A stretch of 64,000 bases of DNA from GCA-2401735 sp051252095. Lineage in GTDB: Bacteria > Pseudomonadota > Gammaproteobacteria > Burkholderiales > Methylophilaceae. Below are positions 8,349 to 17,166 of the stretch, in pieces; position 1 is the stretch's first letter, and every line of letters starts with the position of its first letter. The notes beneath the pieces were generated by a model, which saw only the letters and a list, made by a program, of their open reading frames with translations, did no database searches and was not told the origin of the DNA. Made by a program: the position numbers and the translations under genes. The stretch lies in NCBI GenBank assembly GCA_051252095.1, contig JBPOFK010000010.1, positions 36,971-100,970 of the forward strand. Direction: 5' to 3'.

Positions 8349-9015
8349 CATTGTACGCTGCGAAAATTTATGTAAAACATACACTGGCTTGGATGTTGCC
8401 GTGCTGAACGGTATTCATTTAAACGTTAGAAAGGGCGAGCAAATAGCCATTGTTGGGGCTTCTGGCTCAGGCAAAAGCACTTTGCTACATTTGCTTGGGG
8501 GCTTAGATACACCGAGTGATGGCACGGTGGCGTTACTTGGCAATAACTTAAATCAATTATCAGAAGCGAGAAAAGGGCAGATCCGCAATGACGCATTAGG
8601 CTTTGTGTATCAGTTTCATCATCTCTTGCCTGAGTTTACGGCGCTAGAAAATGTCGCTATGCCACTCTTGATTGGACGCATACCACGCCAAAAAGCCCTT
8701 TCACAAGCGAGTAATATGTTAGCAAAAGTCGGCTTATCACATCGTTTAGAACATATGCCTGGTGAACTTTCTGGCGGTGAGCGTCAGCGTGCTGCCTTAG
8801 CGCGAGCCTTGGTTACAGAGCCTGACTGTATTTTGGCAGATGAGCCAACTGGTAATTTGGATCGCGTGACTGCTAATCAAGTATTTGAATTGCTTGTTGA
8901 AATTAATGCCGCATTAAAAACCAGTTTGATTGTGGTTACGCACGACATGACCTTAGCCAATAAAATGCAGCGGCAATATCAATTAGAAGATGGTCGCCTT
9001 GTGCCAATGACATAA
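8341..9015 (+). CDS. lolD: LolD: lipoprotein-releasing ABC transporter ATPase
   Basis: A 224-residue ABC ATPase. Walker A is GASGSGKSTL near residues 39-48, the signature is LSGGERQRAALARAL near 139, and Walker B is CILADEPTGNLD near 157, followed by the switch His in VVTHD. LolD powers lipoprotein release by the LolC/E permease encoded just upstream. The ATG lies inside the last codons of the permease gene (8-base overlap), indicating translational coupling. A strong hairpin terminator follows at 9059-9096, closing this two-gene unit. Confidence 0.95.
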   Translation: MSSIVRCENLCKTYTGLDVAVLNGIHLNVRKGEQIAIVGASGSGKSTLLHLLGGLDTPSDGTVALLGNNLNQLSEARKGQIRNDALGFVYQFHHLLPEFTALENVAMPLLIGRIPRQKALSQASNMLAKVGLSHRLEHMPGELSGGERQRAALARALVTEPDCILADEPTGNLDRVTANQVFELLVEINAALKTSLIVVTHDMTLANKMQRQYQLEDGRLVPMT

Positions 9016-9058
9016 AGTGCTGGAAGCGATTTAACACTTCTTTATTCATCACAACTTC

Positions 9059-9096
9059 AAACCCTAAGGCGAAAAAATTGCTTTAGGGTTTTTTGT
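9059..9096 (+). terminator. Rho-independent terminator after lolD
   Basis: The arms AAACCCTAAGGC (9059-9070) and GCTTTAGGGTTT (9080-9091) form a 12 bp stem with one G-U pair and a 9-base A-rich loop. A run of T follows. It separates the lol genes from comEC. Confidence 0.85.
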
Positions 9097-9156
9097 TATA
9101 CGGCTGTATATGGACTATGATGGGCGTTTCTGATTCATTCAATAAATAATAATAAA

Positions 9157-11571
9157 ATGATTTTCATTGCATTGGGTTTTGTCTGCGGTGCTTGGCTCTT
9201 GCAGCAGCAAGCAAGTTTACCGTCTATACCGTTAATTGCCATCATGATCTTTGTAGTGGCAGGTATTGTTTTATCTCTGTTTTTATTGCGGGCTCAATAT
9301 ACAAAAAAATCCTTACTCAGGATAGTTATTATTTTGGTCGGGGCAGGGATGTTCGGTTATAGCTATGCTGCAATATTTGCGGAAATACGCTTAAGTGATG
9401 CGCTGCCATCACACTGGGAGCAAAAAAACATTGAAGTTATTGGTGTCGTTGCGTCAATGCCAAAGACCCATCAACATAGCGAACAGTTTCGCTTCACTAT
9501 TGAACAAATATTAACGCCAGATGCGCATGTGCCAAACCATGTATTGCTCAACTATTATCAGGGCAATAAATGGAGCCGCACATTTGAGTCACCCGGGATA
9601 GCAACTTCTACAGAGCCTACAACTTTTAATGTTGGAGAGCGCTGGCACTTGACTATCAGGCTGAAAAAGCCGCATACAACATACAACCCTAATGGATATG
9701 ACTTTGAAGCATGGGCGCTCGCTAATAATATTCGGGCAATGGGTGTGATACGGGCTAAAAGTGGCATGCAAAAAGTGGCAGATTTTGTGTGGCGACCAGC
9801 TTATATGGTTGAGTATTGTCGTGCAAAAGTGGCAGAACACATTGCACAGACATTAAATGGTAAATCCTATGCTGGCGTTATAAGGGCATTAGTCGTCGGG
9901 GATGACAGCCAAATTAGTAAGCACGATTGGGATGTTTATCTACACACTGGGGTTAACCATTTGATGAGTATTTCTGGGCTTCACATAACAATGCTAGCTG
10001 GCTTGGCCTTTGCATTTGTGAGCTTTATATGGCGTCGTTCCGCACGATTGGTATTATTGATGCCAACCAAAAAAGCAGCGACGATTGGTGGTGCATTCAT
10101 CGCCTTACTGTATGCTTGCTTGGCTGGTTTATCTATTCCCACACAACGCACACTTTATATGCTGACAGTCGTTGCGGTAGCGCTGCTATTGAACCAAAGG
10201 ATTAACTTTTCGCGCATATTGTTGATTGCCTTACTGGTCGTTGTATTGTTAGACCCTTGGTCTGTCGTTGCCCCTGGCTTTTGGTTGTCTTTTTCTGCGG
10301 TAGCCGTTATTACGTATGCAACAGTTTATCGTTTACAAGTCAGGCATTGGTTCGTTGAAGCCGTGAATACACAGTGGTCGGTTACATTAGGATTGTTACC
10401 ATTGTTGATTTTTATGTTTGGTCAAACCTCAGTCATTTCACCCGTTGCCAATGCCTTTGCCATTCCTGTGATTAGTTTGTTCGTTGTCCCGCTTTCTATT
10501 TTTGGTGCACTCGTTCCATTGGACTTTATTTTACAGTTGGCGCACAGCATACTGGCAGTCTGCATGATAGGTTTGAACTGGTTAGCAAGTTTGCCGCATG
10601 CAACATGGCAACAAGCAGCGGTACCACTCTGGAAAGCTATCTTAGGCGTAGTTGGTGTGCTATGGCTGCTACTGCCGCGTGGATTCCCACAGCGCTGGTT
10701 AGGATTAATTTTACTGCTGCCAATGTTCTATATACAACAGCAACCATTAGCAATTGGCGAAATGCAAGTAACCGTGTTAGATGTTGGGCAAGGTTTGTCT
10801 GTAGTGATTAAAACAGCAAATCATATAATGGTCTATGACACTGGACGACAATATAATCAAGAAAGTGATGCGGGCGCAAACATTGTGTTACCTTATTTGC
10901 GCAGTATAGGGGTTAACGCTTTGGATGCACTAATGATCAGTCATGATGATAATGACCATAGCGGCGGCGTCGCGTCCATAATGGCAAAACTACCTGTCGC
11001 TTGGACGGCTAGCTCATATCCATTGCCTAAGCATATTGTTTCTGCACCTTCACAATTAATAGGCTCTAAACAATTAACTTGTTATGCTGGGCAAAAGTGG
11101 ATCTGGGACAGTGTGCGCTTTGAAGTGTTGTATCCGAGTGCTCAAAGCTATCAGCAGGCTAGCATTAAAGACAATAACAGAAGCTGCGTGCTTAAAGTAA
11201 CAAGTCGTTATGGCACTATACTGCTGACAGGTGATATAGAGGCAGAGGCGGAAGCCTTACTCATACAAACAAAAAAATATCAACTAAAAAGCGATGTGAT
11301 GATAGCGCCCCATCATGGTAGTAAAACATCTTCAACAGAACCATTCGTAAAATCAGTTGCAGCCAAGCATGTTGTATTTACAGTAGGTTATTTAAATCGA
11401 TTTAAACATCCCAGACCAGTCATCATGAGTAGATATTTAGAAAGAGGCTCCCAGCTGTATCGATCAGACAATCACGGCGCAATCTTGATTGATTTTATTC
11501 AAAACCATGCAATCACGCCAAAGTCTTGGCGTTTAGCGCGTGCTAGGTACTGGCATGATAAATATTTGTAA
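9157..11571 (+). CDS. comEC: ComEC/Rec2: DNA uptake channel protein
   Basis: An 804-residue polytopic protein with the full ComEC layout. N-terminal membrane segments are followed by an extracytoplasmic OB-like domain (about residues 75-200). The Competence membrane domain comes next (about 225-520, with HLMSISGLHITMLAGL). A C-terminal metallo-beta-lactamase-like domain starts near DVGQGLSVVIK and has the HxDxDH-type motif SHDDNDHSGG and later APHHGSKTSS. ComEC carries one DNA strand across the inner membrane during natural transformation. No other competence gene is in the window. It stands alone between two terminators. The gene is intact. Confidence 0.93.
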   Translation: MIFIALGFVCGAWLLQQQASLPSIPLIAIMIFVVAGIVLSLFLLRAQYTKKSLLRIVIILVGAGMFGYSYAAIFAEIRLSDALPSHWEQKNIEVIGVVASMPKTHQHSEQFRFTIEQILTPDAHVPNHVLLNYYQGNKWSRTFESPGIATSTEPTTFNVGERWHLTIRLKKPHTTYNPNGYDFEAWALANNIRAMGVIRAKSGMQKVADFVWRPAYMVEYCRAKVAEHIAQTLNGKSYAGVIRALVVGDDSQISKHDWDVYLHTGVNHLMSISGLHITMLAGLAFAFVSFIWRRSARLVLLMPTKKAATIGGAFIALLYACLAGLSIPTQRTLYMLTVVAVALLLNQRINFSRILLIALLVVVLLDPWSVVAPGFWLSFSAVAVITYATVYRLQVRHWFVEAVNTQWSVTLGLLPLLIFMFGQTSVISPVANAFAIPVISLFVVPLSIFGALVPLDFILQLAHSILAVCMIGLNWLASLPHATWQQAAVPLWKAILGVVGVLWLLLPRGFPQRWLGLILLLPMFYIQQQPLAIGEMQVTVLDVGQGLSVVIKTANHIMVYDTGRQYNQESDAGANIVLPYLRSIGVNALDALMISHDDNDHSGGVASIMAKLPVAWTASSYPLPKHIVSAPSQLIGSKQLTCYAGQKWIWDSVRFEVLYPSAQSYQQASIKDNNRSCVLKVTSRYGTILLTGDIEAEAEALLIQTKKYQLKSDVMIAPHHGSKTSSTEPFVKSVAAKHVVFTVGYLNRFKHPRPVIMSRYLERGSQLYRSDNHGAILIDFIQNHAITPKSWRLARARYWHDKYL

Positions 11572-11598
11572 AGTCTAACTTGCCCAATGGTGCGCTTC

Positions 11599-11626
11599 TA
11601 CGCTAAAGTAGCGTAAGTTTTGTTTT
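11599..11626 (+). terminator. Probable terminator after comEC
   Basis: TACGCTA (11599-11605) and TAGCGTA (11609-11615) form a perfect 7 bp stem with a 3-base loop, followed by the T-rich AGTTTTGTTTTG. It sits between the comEC stop and exbB. The stem is short and has few G-C pairs, so strength is uncertain. Confidence 0.6.
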
Positions 11627-11653
11627 GACCGATTTAATTAAGGAGTCGCCACT

Positions 11654-12256
11654 GTGTGGGAAATTATTTTAGCCGCAGGTTGGCCTATATGGCCGTTGAT
11701 TTTTGCTTCAATTATTGCGTTAGCGATTATCGTAGAGCGCTTTTGGGCACTGCGAAGTGAGGTAGTAGCACCTAGCAACTTATTGCCAGAAGTACAAAAG
11801 TGGATGGGGCAAGGGGCAATCAATCCTGATAGCCTTGTTAAACTACAAGGACATTCGTTGTTGGGTAGAATATTTGCCAGTGCATTAGCGAATGAAAAAA
11901 ACTCTAGAGAAGTGATGAAAGAGTCTATTGAAGAGACTGGCCGTGCAGTTGCACATAACTTAGAGAAGTATTTATCAACACTAGGCACCATTGCAACGGT
12001 TGCCCCATTACTCGGCTTGTTGGGAACGGTGATAGGGATGGTCGAACTATTCGGTGCATTTACTAACTCAGGTCATGATGTTGCTCAGTTTGCGCGCGGT
12101 ATTTCTGTAGCACTATACAACACGGCGGCAGGGATTATTGTTGCTGTTCCAGCTATGATTAGTTATCGCTATTTCCGTTCAAAAGTTGATGCGTTGCTGT
12201 TAGATATGGAACAACAAGCAATCAAACTAGTTGAAATTCTGCATGGCGAACGTTAA
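11654..12256 (+). CDS. exbB: ExbB/TolQ family proton channel protein
   Basis: A 200-residue MotA/TolQ/ExbB family protein with three membrane segments: about residues 8-28, then 112-135 (TLGTIATVAPLLGLLGTVIGM), then 155-180 (ALYNTAAGIIVAVPAM). It forms the proton-driven motor with ExbD that energises outer-membrane transport. The start is a GTG, supported by AGGAG eight bases upstream. ExbD follows after 32 bases. The cluster with msbA and lpxK is a standard betaproteobacterial arrangement, so assignment to ExbB rather than TolQ rests on context and length. Confidence 0.9.
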   Translation: MWEIILAAGWPIWPLIFASIIALAIIVERFWALRSEVVAPSNLLPEVQKWMGQGAINPDSLVKLQGHSLLGRIFASALANEKNSREVMKESIEETGRAVAHNLEKYLSTLGTIATVAPLLGLLGTVIGMVELFGAFTNSGHDVAQFARGISVALYNTAAGIIVAVPAMISYRYFRSKVDALLLDMEQQAIKLVEILHGER

Positions 12257-12288
12257 ACAGCGCTCATCAATTAAGAGGAATATTAGAA

Positions 12289-12708
12289 ATGAATTTTCAG
12301 CGTGGTAAAAATCACGAAGAGTTAGAAATTAACTTTATCCCGCTTATTGACGTGTTATTGGTAATTATTATCTTTTTAATCGTCAATGCGACCTTTTCTC
12401 GGACAAGTGAGCTGCAAATCAATTTACCAACAGCAGAAGCGAATGCGCCAGAAGATAAGCCACTCATTATCACTGTCGATGTCGATGCCGCAGGACAATA
12501 CATGGTAGAGTCCAAAGATGCTGGCAATACGGTTGAAACGATTGCGAGTGCTTTAAAATCAGCTGCTGGTGAAGGCAAAGATCCAACTATTGTGATTAAC
12601 GCAGATGCAAAATCAACGCATCAATCTGTAGTGAATGTAATGGAGGCCGCCCGAGTCGCTAATTACACCCACATTACTTTTGCAACACAAGTAGGTTCAG
12701 ACAATTAA
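12289..12708 (+). CDS. exbD: ExbD/TolR family biopolymer transport protein
   Basis: A 139-residue protein with a short cytoplasmic N-terminus, one membrane helix near residues 18-40 carrying the conserved proton-relay Asp (INFIPLIDVLLVIIIFLIV), and a periplasmic domain. It partners ExbB in using proton motive force. An AAGAGGAA ribosome site lies before the ATG. The msbA gene follows closely. Confidence 0.92.
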   Translation: MNFQRGKNHEELEINFIPLIDVLLVIIIFLIVNATFSRTSELQINLPTAEANAPEDKPLIITVDVDAAGQYMVESKDAGNTVETIASALKSAAGEGKDPTIVINADAKSTHQSVVNVMEAARVANYTHITFATQVGSDN

Positions 12709-12747
12709 TAAGTGCTATTTCCTCAATTTGTTTCTACAAGGTTTGTG

Positions 12748-14505
12748 ATGTCAAAACGTTCGCGTAAAAAGCACGATTTGCCACAGATTAAAAATCCTAA
12801 AGCTTTGTTTTGGCGTATTTTTTCTTATGCTTGGGAGCATAAGTATGTGTTTGCAATTACAATAACAGCCACTGCTGTTTTATCGCTCAGTAACACAGCA
12901 TTTCTGGCAATGATTAAAAAAGTCACAGATGAAGGCTTTGTTAAACAATCTGAAACACAAGTCTTTATCCTACCTATCATGTTATTTGCATTAATGACGA
13001 TGCGAGGGGTAGCTGGATTTGCTTCAATGTATAGCATTCGTTGGATTGCACGTCGGGTAGTCGAAAAACTCAGAAGAGAAGCTTTTGGTCAATTGATGCA
13101 TATGCCAGTCAGTTTTTTTGACGCACAATCAACAGGGGTGATGGTATCTAAGCTCACTTATGATGCAGAACGGCTATCTAATGTCTGTACACGTACGGCA
13201 ATGAATGTGTTCAGAGATGTATTAACGTTAGTGGGGCTTGTGGCCTATATGATTTATTTAGATTGGAAGCTGACGTTAATCTTTGCCCTCGTAGCGCCCT
13301 TTATGGTGCTTTATTTAAGAAAAACCACACCAAAATTAAGATCAAATGCCAAAAAAGTACAACTTGCCGTCGGTGAGATGACAAAAGCCTCTGAGGAGGC
13401 CATATCAGGGCAGCGCATTGTCAAAATATTTGGTGCCCAAGATTATGAAACACAGCGCTTTGCAGACGTTGTTATTCGGAACAGAGACTTAGAATTGCGT
13501 TCAGCACGCATTACAGGCTTGAACAGTTTTGTAATTGAGTTGTTGGCCGCTATTGCACTAGGGTTGGTTGTTTATTACGCGTTGGGTAGCTTTTCTGTTG
13601 GTGAGTTTGCGGCTTTTGTCGGTGCATTACTGATGCTAATTTCGCCAATCAAACATATCACCTCGGCCAATGAAGACTTGCAAATTGGTTTGGCTGCTGC
13701 GCAGAGTGTTTTTGAGGTCATCGATTCGCCCGTTGAATCAGATGAAGGTGAACGAGAAATCAAGCAACTTAAAGGCGAAATCGAATTTAAAAACGTGAGC
13801 TTGCGTTATGAAAATGCCAAACGCTTAGCATTGGATGATTTAAGTTTTACGGTGCATCAAGGTGAAAAGGTCGCTTTAGTCGGCCGCTCTGGTGGCGGTA
13901 AAACCTCGCTGGTTAACTTGCTACCACGTTTTTATGAATTGCAACAAGGCTTAATATTGCTTGATGGTATAGATGTGCGCGCACTGTCTCTTCAGGATCT
14001 CCGCGCACAATTTTCTTTAGTTAGCCAAGATATTATTCTGTTTAATGACACGATATTTAATAATATCGCCTATGGCGTGCTCAGAGAGACCAGCGAGGAA
14101 GAAGTGATTAAAGCAGCCAAAGCAGCAAATGCATGGGAATTTATCCAGCAGATGCCGTTAGGCTTGCAAAATGAAATTGGTGACAGAGGTGTTCGATTGT
14201 CAGGCGGGCAAAGACAGCGTATTGCCATTGCACGCGCAATTTTAAAAAATGCACCCATCTTGTTATTAGATGAGGCGACATCAGCGCTGGATACTGAGTC
14301 AGAACAACATGTCCAAGCGGCTTTGGACGTATTGATGCAAAACCGCACTAGTCTTGTGATTGCACATCGCCTGAGTACCATCGAAAATGCCGATAGAATA
14401 TTGGTGATGGATAAAGGTAAGATTGTCGAATCAGGTAGCCATCAAGCACTACTCGAAATAAGAGGCTACTATACAAAACTCTACCAAAAAGAGTTTAACG
14501 ATTAG
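12748..14505 (+). CDS. msbA: MsbA: lipid A export ABC transporter (permease-ATPase)
   Basis: A half-transporter of about 585 residues with an N-terminal six-helix membrane domain and a C-terminal ATPase. Walker A is VGRSGGGKTS, the signature LSGGQRQRIAIARA, and Walker B ILLLDEATSALD, followed by the His switch in VIAHRLST. MsbA flips lipid A-core across the inner membrane. A GTG at 12712 would extend it by 12 residues. I chose the ATG at 12748 (MSKRSRKKHDL), which has AAGG upstream and a normal positively charged start. It is followed by lpxK, as expected for lipid A export and synthesis genes. Confidence 0.94.
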   Translation: MSKRSRKKHDLPQIKNPKALFWRIFSYAWEHKYVFAITITATAVLSLSNTAFLAMIKKVTDEGFVKQSETQVFILPIMLFALMTMRGVAGFASMYSIRWIARRVVEKLRREAFGQLMHMPVSFFDAQSTGVMVSKLTYDAERLSNVCTRTAMNVFRDVLTLVGLVAYMIYLDWKLTLIFALVAPFMVLYLRKTTPKLRSNAKKVQLAVGEMTKASEEAISGQRIVKIFGAQDYETQRFADVVIRNRDLELRSARITGLNSFVIELLAAIALGLVVYYALGSFSVGEFAAFVGALLMLISPIKHITSANEDLQIGLAAAQSVFEVIDSPVESDEGEREIKQLKGEIEFKNVSLRYENAKRLALDDLSFTVHQGEKVALVGRSGGGKTSLVNLLPRFYELQQGLILLDGIDVRALSLQDLRAQFSLVSQDIILFNDTIFNNIAYGVLRETSEEEVIKAAKAANAWEFIQQMPLGLQNEIGDRGVRLSGGQRQRIAIARAILKNAPILLLDEATSALDTESEQHVQAALDVLMQNRTSLVIAHRLSTIENADRILVMDKGKIVESGSHQALLEIRGYYTKLYQKEFND

Positions 14506-14521
14506 TAGGTTAGGGGTCTCA

Positions 14522-15511
14522 ATGCATGACCTGATATTACGCGCTTGGCAAGATAAAAACCTTCTATTCTATCTTGTATTAGTACCATTATCTTGGCTGT
14601 TTGCAGGGCTTACAGCATTGCGTCGCTCCTTGTATCGTGTCGGTTTGTTACGGTCATATGCATTGTCAGTACCTGTTATTGTTGTTGGCAACATCAACAT
14701 GGGCGGTAGTGGCAAAACCCCCGTTGTTATCTGGTTGGTTAATCAACTCAAAAAACAGGGTTACCAGCCCGCTGTGATTAGCCGAGGATACGGTGCAAAA
14801 GTCACTAAACCGACCACTGTTCATCCAGATAGCTTGCCGAGCGAGGTAGGTGATGAGCCCGTGTTAATTGCACAAAAAACAGGTTGTCCAGTTTATATTT
14901 CAGCTAATCGAGTAGACGCAGGCAACAAGCTACTTAATATGCACCCAGAGTGTGACATCATCATTAGTGATGATGGATTGCAACATTATCGCTTGCAAAG
15001 ACAAATCGAAATTGCCGTTATCGACCAGCAATCACAGCAGAATCAACACTTGTTGCCGGCTGGGCCATTACGAGAATCTTTCTCACGTTTGAAAAACGTA
15101 GATGCCGTGATATTAAATGGTGATGTGCATATGAAAGATGGTTATGCGATGCAGCTGCTAGCATCGGATTTTTACAACCTATTAAATCCCGATTTAAAGG
15201 TATCAGTCAGTTATTTTAAAGATAAGCGTGTTGCGGCCATGGCTGGTATTGGTAAGCCAGACCGATTTTTTCAACAACTAGCGTTATTAGGTTTGCAATT
15301 TAGTCAGTGGCCTTTTAGTGATCATTATACTTACACAAACCAAGATTTAGCCAATATAAAGTGTGATGCTTTGATGATGACAGAGAAAGATGCAGTAAAA
15401 TGTAAACCATTCGCAGAAGGGCATCATTGGGTGCTGCCAGTGGAGGCAAACATCGACGCCTCCTTGCTGCCAATGCTATTATCAAAATTACCGCAAAAAA
15501 TAAATGAATAG
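14522..15511 (+). CDS. lpxK: LpxK: tetraacyldisaccharide 4'-kinase
   Basis: A 329-residue lipid A biosynthesis kinase. The N-terminal membrane-associated helix is followed by the P-loop GNINMGGSGKTPVVIWL near residue 58. The conserved SRGYG segment comes next, then the DDGLQHYRLQR motif near residue 153. It phosphorylates the 4' position of the lipid A precursor at the inner membrane. It sits 16 bases after msbA and 6 bases before the Trm112-family gene, in one operon. Confidence 0.95.
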   Translation: MHDLILRAWQDKNLLFYLVLVPLSWLFAGLTALRRSLYRVGLLRSYALSVPVIVVGNINMGGSGKTPVVIWLVNQLKKQGYQPAVISRGYGAKVTKPTTVHPDSLPSEVGDEPVLIAQKTGCPVYISANRVDAGNKLLNMHPECDIIISDDGLQHYRLQRQIEIAVIDQQSQQNQHLLPAGPLRESFSRLKNVDAVILNGDVHMKDGYAMQLLASDFYNLLNPDLKVSVSYFKDKRVAAMAGIGKPDRFFQQLALLGLQFSQWPFSDHYTYTNQDLANIKCDALMMTEKDAVKCKPFAEGHHWVLPVEANIDASLLPMLLSKLPQKINE

Positions 15512-15517
15512 AGGTGC

Positions 15518-15718
15518 ATGATGGATGCAAAATTATTAGCGATACTAGTCTGTCCTGTCACAAAAGGACCTTTGATTTATAAAAAAGAGCGAAACGAGCT
15601 GATTTCAAAATCGGCGCGCTTAGCATACCCCATTCGAGATGGCATTCCAGTATTGCTAGAAGAAGAAGCACGTAAGCTTAGTGAAGAAGAATATGCAAGA
15701 GACGAAAAAGGTCAGTAG
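15518..15718 (+). CDS. ycaR: Trm112/YcaR family small protein
   Basis: A 66-residue protein of the Trm112/YcaR family. It begins MDAKLLAILVCPVTKGPLIY and ends with YPIRDGIPVLLEEEARKL, the family pattern. Only one Cys remains where zinc-binding members have two pairs, so it probably binds no zinc. It lies between lpxK and kdsB as in most proteobacteria. Its TAG stop shares one base with the GTG of kdsB. Confidence 0.93.
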   Translation: MMDAKLLAILVCPVTKGPLIYKKERNELISKSARLAYPIRDGIPVLLEEEARKLSEEEYARDEKGQ

Positions 15719-16458
15719 TGTCGTTTAAGGTAGTCATCCCAGCGCGTTACGCCAGTACACGCTTACCAGGCAAGCCACTGCTGGATATTGCAGGTAAACC
15801 CATGGTGATTCGCGTAGCAGAGCAAGCAAAAAAAAGTGGCGCAAGCAATATAGTCATTGCGACAGATTTTGAAAAAATTATACAAGTATCTGCTAGCCAT
15901 CAAATTCAAGCAATCATGACGCGTGTCGATCATGTTTCGGGCACAGATAGGATTGCAGAAGTTGCACAACAGTTAAACTGGGATGATGATGATATTGTCG
16001 TCAACGTGCAAGGAGACGAGCCGCTCATCGATCCGCAACTGATTCAGGAGGTAGCACTTACTCTTGGGCATAGTCGTCATGCAGTGATGGCAACCGCTTG
16101 CCACGCCATCACTGATGAAGCCGCAATGCTAAATCCTAATGTTGTTAAAGTGGTGATGGATGCAGATGGTAATGCACTATATTTTAGCCGATCCCCCATT
16201 CCCTATCCACGAGATGAAGCTTACAAACAAAACATCAAGGCGCATCGTCATATCGGTATTTATGCTTACCGTGTTGGCTTTTTGAAGCACTACGCAGAGC
16301 TAAGTGTGACCGAGCTAGAGCAGATAGAAAGTTTAGAGCAATTAAGAGTGCTACACCATGGCTATAAAATTGCCGTTACTATTACAAACAATGCGCCAGC
16401 GAGCGGTGTAGATACACAAGCCGACCTAGAAGAAGTACGCCGTCTATTTTCGCAATAA
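15718..16458 (+). CDS. kdsB: KdsB: CMP-KDO synthetase
   Basis: A 246-residue nucleotidyltransferase that activates the LPS sugar KDO with CTP. It has the N-terminal PARYASTRLPGKPLLDIAGKP nucleotide-binding loop, VNVQGDEPLIDP near residue 98, and a C-terminal SGVDTQADLEEV. The start is a GTG overlapping the previous stop by one base (taGTG). It ends the envelope operon. The integron's last attC lies only 14 bases past its stop, so the element ends right behind kdsB without disrupting it. Confidence 0.95.
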   Translation: MSFKVVIPARYASTRLPGKPLLDIAGKPMVIRVAEQAKKSGASNIVIATDFEKIIQVSASHQIQAIMTRVDHVSGTDRIAEVAQQLNWDDDDIVVNVQGDEPLIDPQLIQEVALTLGHSRHAVMATACHAITDEAAMLNPNVVKVVMDADGNALYFSRSPIPYPRDEAYKQNIKAHRHIGIYAYRVGFLKHYAELSVTELEQIESLEQLRVLHHGYKIAVTITNNAPASGVDTQADLEEVRRLFSQ

Positions 16459-16472
16459 ACACAATTTACTGG

Positions 16473-16530
16473 CCTTAACGTTTAAATTAAGGGGCTCCGT
16501 TAGGAGTCCCGCTTGAATGATGGGTTAGGT
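16473..16530 (-). other. attC2, recombination site of cassette 2
   Basis: 58 bp. The inverse core ACCTAAC is on minus at 16530-16524, and the simple core GTTAAGG on minus at 16479-16473. The + strand folds into a hairpin: R arms pair, an unpaired spacer follows, then the L arms pair with an extrahelical G at 16515, then GGGGCTCC pairs with GGAGTCCC across the loop GTTA. Extrahelical bases on the bottom strand are a known attC hallmark. The stop codon of the cassette gene lies 5 bases before the inverse core. Confidence 0.88.
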
Positions 16531-16534
16531 GTGG

Positions 16535-17092
16535 TTACCAAAATTGCCACCATGGTTTTTGTGTAATGGTATTTCTTGATGTTTTGTCCTTAGACTCTGT
16601 GACAGGCTGTTTCATAGGCGGCGGTGGCTCGCATCTGTTTATAAATTTTTGGTCTATTTCCGAAACCATATTGGAATTAAGTGTTGATACTTCTAGCAAC
16701 CCTTCAAGAAATTCTTGGAGAGTCTTACTTGGGTCACCATGAACTATGTCACCAATATGCTCTCCTGAGGAATAAACGCTCCAATCCATAGTATGCTCTT
16801 TTGACCATGCTGAAAGCTGGTTCACAATAAAATTGGTGTCAGACCAAGCCATCAAATAGTCTTCTTCCTGCGACACTTCCATCCATTCACCCGTCTGTGT
16901 TGTATAGCCCCCGCTGTTGAATAGAGAGTTACCACCAACAAGTCTAGCGGGAGCAGCCTGCTCTAGCCTGACAAATAATGGCTCTGCCCAGTAACAACGC
17001 TCTCTAAGTAGCAACCGTTGTTCATTATCAATATGTGTAGCAACATCAGATGATACTGATTGGATTGAGTGATATTCAAGTAAGACGCTCAT
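16535..17092 (-). CDS. Cassette 2 protein, unrecognised
   Basis: A 185-residue protein that I cannot assign. It has no signal peptide or membrane helix. The N-terminal part (MSVLLEYHSIQSV) leads into an acidic, tryptophan-containing middle. The last 40 residues form a low-complexity polar tail with EPPPPMKQP and a closing aromatic PWWQFW. A good ribosome site (AAAGGAAACCT) lies just inside the cassette after the core site, and the gene almost fills the cassette, as usual for single-gene cassettes. It is read in the direction away from intI, so it could be driven from the integron promoter through cassette 1. The frame is open and uninterrupted. Function unknown. Confidence 0.8.
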   Translation of the reverse strand: MSVLLEYHSIQSVSSDVATHIDNEQRLLLRERCYWAEPLFVRLEQAAPARLVGGNSLFNSGGYTTQTGEWMEVSQEEDYLMAWSDTNFIVNQLSAWSKEHTMDWSVYSSGEHIGDIVHGDPSKTLQEFLEGLLEVSTLNSNMVSEIDQKFINRCEPPPPMKQPVTESKDKTSRNTITQKPWWQFW

Positions 17093-17107
17093 AGGTTTCC
17101 TTTTGAC

Positions 17108-17166
17108 ACCTAACGTTTAAATTAAGGGGCTACCGAAGGTAGTCCCGCTTGAATGATGGGTTAGGA
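17108..17166 (-). other. attC1, recombination site of cassette 1
   Basis: 59 bp. The inverse core TCCTAAC is on minus at 17166-17160, and the simple core GTTAGGT on minus at 17114-17108. The arms are identical to attC2 over 21 and 25 bases. The central stem has one extra A-T pair (CTACC/GGTAG against CTCC/GGAG), so pairing is preserved. The extrahelical G is at 17151. The stop codon of the cassette gene (17163-17161) lies within the inverse core. Confidence 0.9.
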
